Assembly (NCBI GenBank): GCA_900751815.1 | Contig: CAADST010000047.1 | Location: 1 to 10,066, forward strand | Direction of reading: 5' to 3' | DNA from: Bacilli bacterium | GTDB lineage: Bacteria; Bacillota_I; Bacilli_A; RF39; UBA660 | DNA: 10,066 nt | Shown: positions 5,275-10,066 of the stretch, one piece after another | How positions within the stretch are numbered: the first letter of the stretch is position 1 | How the letters are laid out: every line of letters starts with the position of its first letter | Program-made: the position numbers and the translations under genes | The notes under the pieces: model-generated | Told to the model about the DNA's origin: nothing | The model's database searches: none | What the model saw: the letters and a program-made list of their open reading frames with translations, nothing else

Positions 5275-8205
5275 ATGTTTTTAAAAAGTATTAAAGCCGG
5301 GGGTTTTAAGTCTTTTGCAGATAAATTGGATTTAGAAATAAATCCAGGTATTACAGGAATTGTTGGTCCAAATGGAAGTGGCAAAAGTAACATAGTTGAT
5401 GCGGTTCGTTGGGTTTTAGGGGAGCAATCAGTTAAATCACTGCGGGGATCTTCTTCAATGAGTGATGTTATATTTAATGGTAGCGCTTCAAGAGATGCTC
5501 AAAAAAGAGCGATGGTAGCTTTAACTTTTGATAATACTGATCACGCACTTAATAGTGAATTTCAGGAAATTGAAATCAAGAGAATAGTTTATAAAACTGG
5601 AGAAAATGAATATTATATCAATAATTCACGAGTTCGTCTTAAAGATATCAATGATTTATTTATTGATAGTGGGGCAGGAACTAGTGCTTTTAATATAATT
5701 TCCCAAGGTAATGTTACTGATATAGTTAATGGCAAAGCTAGTGACAGAAGAGTTATATTTGAAAGTGCTGCAGGAGTTTTAAAATATAAAAAACGCAAAG
5801 AAGAAAGTTTAAAAAAATTAGAGAAGACTGAAGAGAATTTAACAAGACTAGATTTAGTAATAAATGAACTTGAAAAAACGGTAAAACCTCTAGAAGAACA
5901 AAGTAAGGTTGCTAAAAAGTATTTGGAAATTAAAGATAATTTAGAAAATATTGATATTGCTCTAATGGTTAGTGATATTACTTCTATAAACTCTGAATAT
6001 CAAAAACTAAAGAGCAGTAGTGAGATTTTAAAAGAGAGATTAAGTACTTTAAGTGAGGCAACAGAGGATACTAAATTAGATAAATTAAAACTGGAAAATA
6101 TAACTATAGAAGAAAAAATAAATAAATTACGAGAAGAACTAACAAGTATTCAAAATAAAATAAATGAACTAGAAAGTGAAAAGAAAATAACTATCGAAAG
6201 ACAAAAATATGAAGTAGATAAAAAAGCTATTGATAATAATTTATTTAGTTTAAAAGAACAACAATTAGAACTGGAAAAAAGTATTGCTATTTTTAAAAAA
6301 GATGTAGAAGATATTGAATCTAATATAAATGGAGAAAAAGAAAAATTAGAAGATGTTAAAAATAAAACTTTAGTTAAAAAAGTTAAAAGAAGTACAACTT
6401 ATAATAAATTAATGGAAGAAACTAAAAAAATATATTTATGGGAAAATAAAATAACTATACTAGAAAATAATATCAATAATTATGAAAATACACCACTAGC
6501 TGTTAAAAATATTTTAAATAATCCGCGGCTTAAAGGTATTCATAATACTATTGGAAAACTTATAGATTGTTCTGATAAATATGTTATTGCTCTTGATATC
6601 GCAATGGGTGGGGCATCTAATTATTTAGTTGTTGATGATGAAGCAAGAGCAATTGAAGCCATAGATTATCTAAAGAGTCAAAAATTAGGTAGAGCAACAT
6701 TTTATCCTTTAAATATTATAAAACCTAGGTATATAGAGAGAGATGTAATTGATAGCATCAGAAATATCAATGGTTTTATTGGGATTTTGTCTGATTTAGT
6801 AGAATACGACTATAAATATAAAAATGTCATTGATAGAGAACTTGGAGCCGTATTAGTAGTTGAAAATGCTAGATGCTTAAATATTATTGCTAAACTTGTT
6901 GATTATAAGTATAAAGTAGTGTCTCTTGATGGAGAAATTAGTTATCCTGGTGGAGCTGTTGCGGGTGGTACTAGCAAGAAAAATAGTATGATCAATGAAA
7001 AAAATGAGCTTAATAAATTAAAAGAAGAAAAAGAAATATTAAAAATTAATAGTGAATCTTTAAGTAATGAACTAGATAAGTTTGATGAAGAATTAAAAGA
7101 TTTAGAAGAAAAAGAAAATGTTATTAATAAATATATTATTCTTTTAAATGATGAATTATTTAATAAAAAGACTAATTTAAGTAGAAGTACGGAACAATAT
7201 AAAAGTATTAGTAGTGAACTTAATGGGCTTAATGACTTAAAAGAAAATAAATTAGATAAACATTTAGTTAAGCTTCTAGAAGATATCACTAATGCTAATA
7301 AAGAAAAAGAAATTAAGATGAGTGATATAAATAAGGCTAATAAACAAAAGAGTGAAATTTTAGATGAAATAAATGATTTAGAACACAAACAAAGAGAAGC
7401 TAATAGTAATTATAATTTAGTTAATAATGAGCTTAAAAATAATGAAATAGCTATGGGTAAATTAGAAGTAAAATTAGATAATTTACTTGGAACTTTAAAT
7501 GATGAATATAATTTAACTTATGAATATGCTAGCGTATCTTATACTTTATCTATGGATGCGGAAATAGCCAGAGAAAAAGTAACTAGTTTGAAAAAAGAAC
7601 TAAATAAACTAGGGGATGTAAATATTGGTTCAATTAAAGAATATGAAAGATTAAGTACGAGATATGAATTTTTAACTAGTCAAAAGAGTGATCTTGAAAA
7701 TTCCAGTCAAGAATTAAAAGATATAATCCACCAAATGGATGATATAATGATTAGTAAATTTAGAGAATCATTTGATAAAATAAAAGTGGAATTTGCTGGT
7801 ATTTTTAAAGCTATGTTTAAAGGTGGTAATGGTGAGTTAAGATTAAGTAACCCTGATGATATACTAGAAACAGGTGTTGATATTATTGCTATACCACCAG
7901 GTAAAAAAATAAATTCTCCAGTACTTCTAAGTGGGGGAGAAAAAGCTTTAACAGCAATATGTCTTTTATTTGCTATACTTAAAGTTAAACCAGCTCCATT
8001 TGTTATTCTTGATGAAGCTGAGGCGGCTCTAGATGAAGTAAATGTTGATATGTTTGGCAAATACTTAGAAAAAAATAAAAAAGATACACAATTTATTGTA
8101 ATTACTCATAAGAAAAGAATGATGGAATATTGTGATTCTTTGTATGGTATTACAATGCAAGAATCAGGTGTAAGTAAAATAGTTAGTGCAAAATTAGAAA
8201 GTTAA
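5275..8205 (+). CDS. smc: Chromosome condensation protein SMC (short-armed)
   Basis: SMC is the ATPase of the bacterial condensin SMC-ScpAB, which loads near the origin and aligns chromosome arms. The 976 residues hold all parts: Walker A GPNGSGKS at 31-38; a first coiled coil from about 160 to 410; a hinge at about 420-570 ending in [10 protein letters not shown]; a return coil to about 790; the ABC signature [11 protein letters not shown] near 884-894; and Walker [14 protein letters not shown] near 908-920. Typical Bacillota SMCs have about 1,180 residues; the shortfall is in the coils, as in mycoplasmas. The ATG at 5275 follows AGGTGAGG and starts [14 protein letters not shown] as in the family; an in-frame start at 5245 would lie inside rnc. 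ftsY, which often follows smc, is absent; the next gene, def, is convergent. Confidence 0.98.
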   Translation: MFLKSIKAGGFKSFADKLDLEINPGITGIVGPNGSGKSNIVDAVRWVLGEQSVKSLRGSSSMSDVIFNGSASRDAQKRAMVALTFDNTDHALNSEFQEIEIKRIVYKTGENEYYINNSRVRLKDINDLFIDSGAGTSAFNIISQGNVTDIVNGKASDRRVIFESAAGVLKYKKRKEESLKKLEKTEENLTRLDLVINELEKTVKPLEEQSKVAKKYLEIKDNLENIDIALMVSDITSINSEYQKLKSSSEILKERLSTLSEATEDTKLDKLKLENITIEEKINKLREELTSIQNKINELESEKKITIERQKYEVDKKAIDNNLFSLKEQQLELEKSIAIFKKDVEDIESNINGEKEKLEDVKNKTLVKKVKRSTTYNKLMEETKKIYLWENKITILENNINNYENTPLAVKNILNNPRLKGIHNTIGKLIDCSDKYVIALDIAMGGASNYLVVDDEARAIEAIDYLKSQKLGRATFYPLNIIKPRYIERDVIDSIRNINGFIGILSDLVEYDYKYKNVIDRELGAVLVVENARCLNIIAKLVDYKYKVVSLDGEISYPGGAVAGGTSKKNSMINEKNELNKLKEEKEILKINSESLSNELDKFDEELKDLEEKENVINKYIILLNDELFNKKTNLSRSTEQYKSISSELNGLNDLKENKLDKHLVKLLEDITNANKEKEIKMSDINKANKQKSEILDEINDLEHKQREANSNYNLVNNELKNNEIAMGKLEVKLDNLLGTLNDEYNLTYEYASVSYTLSMDAEIAREKVTSLKKELNKLGDVNIGSIKEYERLSTRYEFLTSQKSDLENSSQELKDIIHQMDDIMISKFRESFDKIKVEFAGIFKAMFKGGNGELRLSNPDDILETGVDIIAIPPGKKINSPVLLSGGEKALTAICLLFAILKVKPAPFVILDEAEAALDEVNVDMFGKYLEKNKKDTQFIVITHKKRMMEYCDSLYGITMQESGVSKIVSAKLES

Positions 8206-8238
8206 TCAAGAAAGAACTTGTAATATTATTTATACTGT

Positions 8239-8350
8239 GGTATATTAATACCAACGGGAGTTGGTAGCCCCAGCCTATCTTCGGCGGTTCATAACTATGT
8301 TATGATACACAAAATAGAAGGCAGCTTGCCTATATTAGGCGCTACTAAAG
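8239..8350 (+). other. Structured segment between smc and its terminator, unassigned
   Basis: The stretch is less AT-rich than its surroundings and full of possible pairing: GGTAT/ATACC (8239-8252), CCAAC/GTTGG around GGGA (8251-8264), TCATAAC/GTTATGA (8289-8305), GGCA/TGCC and GCCTA/TAGGC (8320-8340), and a long-range GGTAGC (8263-8268) with GCTACT (8341-8346). A terminator follows at once. The arrangement suggests a small RNA or a structured 3' UTR of smc. I see no clear promoter and no SRP RNA, tmRNA or riboswitch signature. Confidence 0.35.
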
Positions 8351-8351
8351 T

Positions 8352-8380
8352 TGAGTTTATGTTTATAAACTCACTTTTTA
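8352..8380 (+). terminator. Terminator of smc or of the structured RNA
   Basis: TGAGTTTAT (8352-8360) and ATAAACTCA (8365-8373) form a nine-pair stem with a GTTT loop, followed by CTTTTTA. It is the first strong plus-strand terminator after the smc stop codon. Confidence 0.8.
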
Positions 8381-8384
8381 ATTG

Positions 8385-8415
8385 AAAAAATCTCAGTTTT
8401 AAACTAAGATTTTTT
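8385..8415. terminator. Bidirectional terminator between smc and def
   Basis: AAAAAATCT(C)AGTT pairs with AACT(A)AGATTTTTT with one mismatch, giving A-runs and T-runs on both sides. On the minus strand it overlaps the def stop codon (8416-8414) and ends def. On the plus strand it backs up the terminator at 8352-8380. Confidence 0.8.
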
Positions 8416-8965
8416 ATATTTCTCGCATTTTATCTTTATTTTTGTAAGGATTTTTTGGATCAATTTTATCGGTAAATAAAATACCATCTAAATGATCAAT
8501 TTCATGTTGGAAAGCAACTGCTAAATCTTCTCTTACTCTAACTGTCTTTTTATTTCCTTCATAATCATAATATTCAACTGTTACTCTGGCATGTCTTGGA
8601 ACAATTCCTTCAACTGGACGATTAACACTTAAACATCCTTCGCCCTCACCAACATAAATTAGTTCTTCACTTTGACTAATGATTTTAGGATTAATGATAA
8701 CATATTCATCAAATGTCCCATCATCCTTTTCATTGGCAATAACAAATATTCTTTTAAGTTTGCCAAGTTGGACAAAAGCCATTCCCATACCAGCTCGTAA
8801 GTTATATTTTTCAGCAATTTCTTCATCTTGACTCATTTTTAAATAGATAATGGTATCTTCAGCAAGTTTTTGGTCTTCCTTACTTACAGGAAATGTTACA
8901 TCCTTACTTACTTGATGTAATATTTTATCAAATTCATCATAAATTTTAATTTTTGGTAGTTCCAC
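8414..8965 (-). CDS. def: Peptide deformylase
   Basis: This enzyme removes the formyl group from the N-terminal methionine of nascent proteins at the ribosome exit. The 183 residues match type-2-like deformylases of Gram-positive bacteria. Motif 2 is EGCLSV at about 110-115 with metal ligand Cys111. Motif 3 is QHEIDHLDG at 153-161 with His154 and His158 as ligands and Glu155 as catalytic base. Motif 1 is unusual: GMGMAFVQ at 59-66 where GxGLAAPQ is expected, so the Ala-Pro before the active-site Gln66 is Phe-Val; the Gln is kept. The start is GTG at 8965 with AGGTGA six bases upstream. The gene is monocistronic, with a good promoter at 8984-9012 and a terminator over its stop codon. Confidence 0.95.
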   Translation of the reverse strand: MELPKIKIYDEFDKILHQVSKDVTFPVSKEDQKLAEDTIIYLKMSQDEEIAEKYNLRAGMGMAFVQLGKLKRIFVIANEKDDGTFDEYVIINPKIISQSEELIYVGEGEGCLSVNRPVEGIVPRHARVTVEYYDYEGNKKTVRVREDLAVAFQHEIDHLDGILFTDKIDPKNPYKNKDKMREI

Positions 8966-8983
8966 TTCAAATCACCTAGACAT

Positions 8984-9012
8984 ATTTTAGCAAAAATTGA
9001 GTAAAAATGCAA
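8984..9012 (-). promoter_or_regulatory. Promoter of def
   Basis: On the minus strand TTGCAT (9012-9007) and TAAAAT (8989-8984) are 17 bases apart. The -10 is preceded by TGC, giving an extended -10. Transcription would start near 8977, at the AGGTGA site, so the leader is very short. Confidence 0.65.
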
Positions 9013-9029
9013 TTTTTTTAAATTGTTGA

Positions 9030-9330
9030 CAGGATTCAACAAATTTTAGTGCTCAAAATTATATTGTAGAGTTTGATAGAGTATTACGCAATAACGGTCA
9101 AAAGCATTTTCGTCTAGAAAGAATATTATTTATTAGATGAAGTCATACAAAAACAGGTTGTTCCGACCGGTCTTCTGAATGAAAATCAATCAGCGAGTCG
9201 GTTTGTAGAACAACCTGTTTCATATAACAATGATAGCACAAATTCTTCTCAAAGTCAAATCGCTAATTTGTGTTTACAATTACAAAACTTTATGTTATCA
9301 TATTTACAGAAAGTAACAGAGGTGAAATTG
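9030..9330 (+). pseudogene. Frameshifted remnant of an unknown gene
   Basis: One frame is open from 9030 to a TGA at 9138 and reads QNYIVEFDRVLRNNGQKHFR and on to LERILFIR. The next frame is open from 9118 and reads EVIQKQVVPTGLLNENQ, then a Ser/Asn/Gln-rich stretch and IANLCLQLQNFMLSYLQKV. Skipping one base near 9138 joins the two into one protein-like sequence with balanced composition, so this looks like a decayed gene missing its start. I do not recognise the family. It contains the inverted repeat at 9151-9220. An imperfect inverted repeat (TTGTTGA/TCAACAA, 9023-9042) lies at its left edge. Codon-level evidence is limited, and chance open frames are possible. Confidence 0.35.
9151..9220. 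repeat. 13-bp perfect inverted repeat with nested stems
   Basis: AAACAGGTTGTTC (9151-9163) is repeated in reverse complement at 9208-9220. Inside, CGAC/GTCG (9164-9167 and 9197-9200) and CTGA/TCAG (9175-9178 and 9190-9193) extend the fold, and GACCGGTC (9165-9172) is itself a palindrome. No T-run follows, so it is not a standard terminator. Confidence 0.7.
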
Positions 9331-9907
9331 TTGAAAACAATAGATAAAGAGTTATTTAAAACTATAGTTGAAGATCCTACTTATGGAAAGATGATACTTA
9401 AAGCATTAATTTTTCAAATATTAAATGTACCAATAAAAAAAATTAAGATATATAAATTATACTGATGGCATAATTGTGGAAACAAGTAAATCATATATTA
9501 ATATCATGTTTAATTCAAGTGATTATAGTCGCACTAAAAGAATGCAAAATTTTATTATTTTTGCTTCATTTTATAGTGATATGGCTAAAATGGGGAAAAA
9601 ATACATTCAAATTAATTTAAATTATGGAAATATTTGTGATTTAAATACCGATGAGGGAATAGTAAAATATTATTTTCAAACAAATGATTTAGAAAAGTTA
9701 GTTTCTAATATAAGTATTATTGATGTTAATGTAGATAACTTGAGAACAGAGTGTTTAAACGGGTATAGAAATAAATATGATTATAGATATATATTTATGT
9801 TTGATTTGGAAAAAGAAGATTTAAAGAATTTTTATCCAAACGATAAACTAAAAAAAGATTTTGAATATGTACTTTTAAAAAATAGCATTAAAAAACAAAT
9901 TAAATAA
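9331..9907 (+). pseudogene. Broken Rpn/PD-(D/E)XK nuclease-transposase family gene
   Basis: A TTG at 9331, with AGAGGTGA at 9318-9325, opens MKTIDKELFKTIVEDPTYGK and an LKALIFQIL helix like the N-terminus of Rpn-type proteins (PF12784), reaching a TGA at 9463-9465. The next frame (open from 9437, stop 9905-9907) continues TDGIIVETSKSYINIMFNSS, then MQNFIIFASFYSDMAKMG, KKYIQINLNYG and a C-terminal part to KKQIK. These match the family order: a nuclease-core Asp, a Y-I-N-I-E-x-N strand, an RN/YSD helix and a QINL strand. One base must be skipped near 9460 to join the halves. The strand residue expected to be Glu is Met, and segments before the core Asp and before QINL look deleted. The gene is therefore probably inactive. 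Family assignment is from memory of the pattern. Confidence 0.6.
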
Positions 9908-9944
9908 AATAAAAGCAACGATTAATTCGCTGCTTTTATTATGT
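9908..9944. terminator. Bidirectional terminator after the nuclease remnant
   Basis: AATAAAAGCA(A)CG at 9908-9920 pairs with CG(C)TGCTTTTATT at 9928-9940, one mismatch, with a T-rich tail on each side. It starts right after the stop codon at 9905-9907 and also faces the minus-strand gene ending at 9957. Confidence 0.75.
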
Positions 9945-9956
9945 TTTAAAGTTTTA

Positions 9957-10066
9957 TTAATTACATTTATTATTAAAGCTCCAACCGGCACCTAAAATTA
10001 TAACTAGTAAGATGAATAATACAATCCAAATTGCTCCACCAATTCCATATCCACTTGTATATCCGG
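9957..10066 (-). CDS. YjcZ-like small glycine-rich membrane protein, N-terminus cut off
   Basis: The minus strand is open from the window edge to a TAA at 9959-9957. The 35 visible residues start GYTSGYGIGGAIWIV, continue as one hydrophobic helix (LFILLVIILGAGW) and end SFNNKCN. A Gly/Tyr-rich head followed by a single IVLFILL-type transmembrane segment is the pattern of the tiny YjcZ/YjcZ-like proteins of Bacillota, some of which are sporulation-associated. The start codon and promoter lie outside the window. The assignment is by resemblance; any short single-pass protein with this composition would look alike. Confidence 0.6.
   Translation of the reverse strand, partial: GYTSGYGIGGAIWIVLFILLVIILGAGWSFNNKCN

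Noticed and set aside
5613..5798. Antisense open frame inside smc
   Set aside because: It is the shadow of a conserved smc head segment, without RBS or family match.
6942..7388. Antisense Ser/Leu-rich open frame inside smc
   Set aside because: Its Ser/Leu/Phe-rich composition is the complement of Lys/Glu/Asn coiled-coil codons; not a gene.
7707..8060. Antisense open frame inside smc
   Set aside because: It lies opposite the conserved SMC signature and Walker B region and has no RBS or recognisable domain.
8239..8350. SRP RNA, tmRNA or a known riboswitch
   Set aside because: None of the invariant motifs, such as the GGTCAGG...GGAAGG core of SRP RNA, is present on either strand.
9268..9330. 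TTG start at 9268 for the nuclease-like gene
   Set aside because: It has no RBS and belongs to the preceding remnant; AGAGGTGA directly before TTG 9331 and the family N-terminus fit better.
1..10066. Mycoplasma-type code (TGA = Trp)
   Set aside because: Genes end at TGA where family length predicts, and Trp codons within conserved motifs are TGG.

Overview
The window is strongly AT-rich Bacillota-type DNA, most like an uncultured, small-genome member of the Bacilli (Erysipelotrichales/RF39/Mollicutes-related). This rests on the rnc-smc pair, a YidD, a type-2-like peptide deformylase, a lipoprotein, AGGTGA/AGAGGTG-type ribosome binding sites and an SMC of about 976 residues, as short as mycoplasmal SMCs. 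TGA is used as a stop (rnc, the lipoprotein gene) and Trp is TGG, so the standard bacterial code applies rather than the Mycoplasma code. Placement below class level is inference.

Positions 1-2999 look like mobile or recently acquired DNA. A promoter, a strong Shine-Dalgarno with a two-codon ORF (Met-Ile-stop) and a long attenuator-type terminator precede a MobV relaxase gene. The first ~22 codons of that gene look like the start of a large serine recombinase, so it seems to be a chimera. Just past the relaxase gene is a hairpin followed on the minus strand by TAGTGTG/TTA, the nick sequence of the pMV158 oriT. Then come further hairpins, a terminator, and eight copies of a TGTCYGATAA-type motif in both orientations that resembles the half-site bound by Tn3/gamma-delta resolvases. 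A minus-strand gene of unknown function (2085-2726) follows.

Positions 3000-8965 look like ordinary chromosome: an 85-residue unknown protein; tRNA-Ser(GCU) on the minus strand sharing a bidirectional terminator with it; a minus-strand yidD plus ZnuA/AdcA-like lipoprotein pair with a TAATG overlap; a divergent rnc-smc operon; and a convergent def. The lipoprotein has the family's fold pattern but not one histidine, so the normal zinc ligands are absent. A structured stretch of about 110 bases that I cannot assign to an RNA family lies between smc and its terminator.

Positions 9013-9907 look like decaying accessory DNA: a frameshifted unknown remnant containing a 13-bp perfect inverted repeat, then a broken Rpn/PD-(D/E)XK nuclease-transposase gene. 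The right edge cuts into a minus-strand gene for a tiny YjcZ-like glycine-rich membrane protein, which faces the remnant across a bidirectional terminator.
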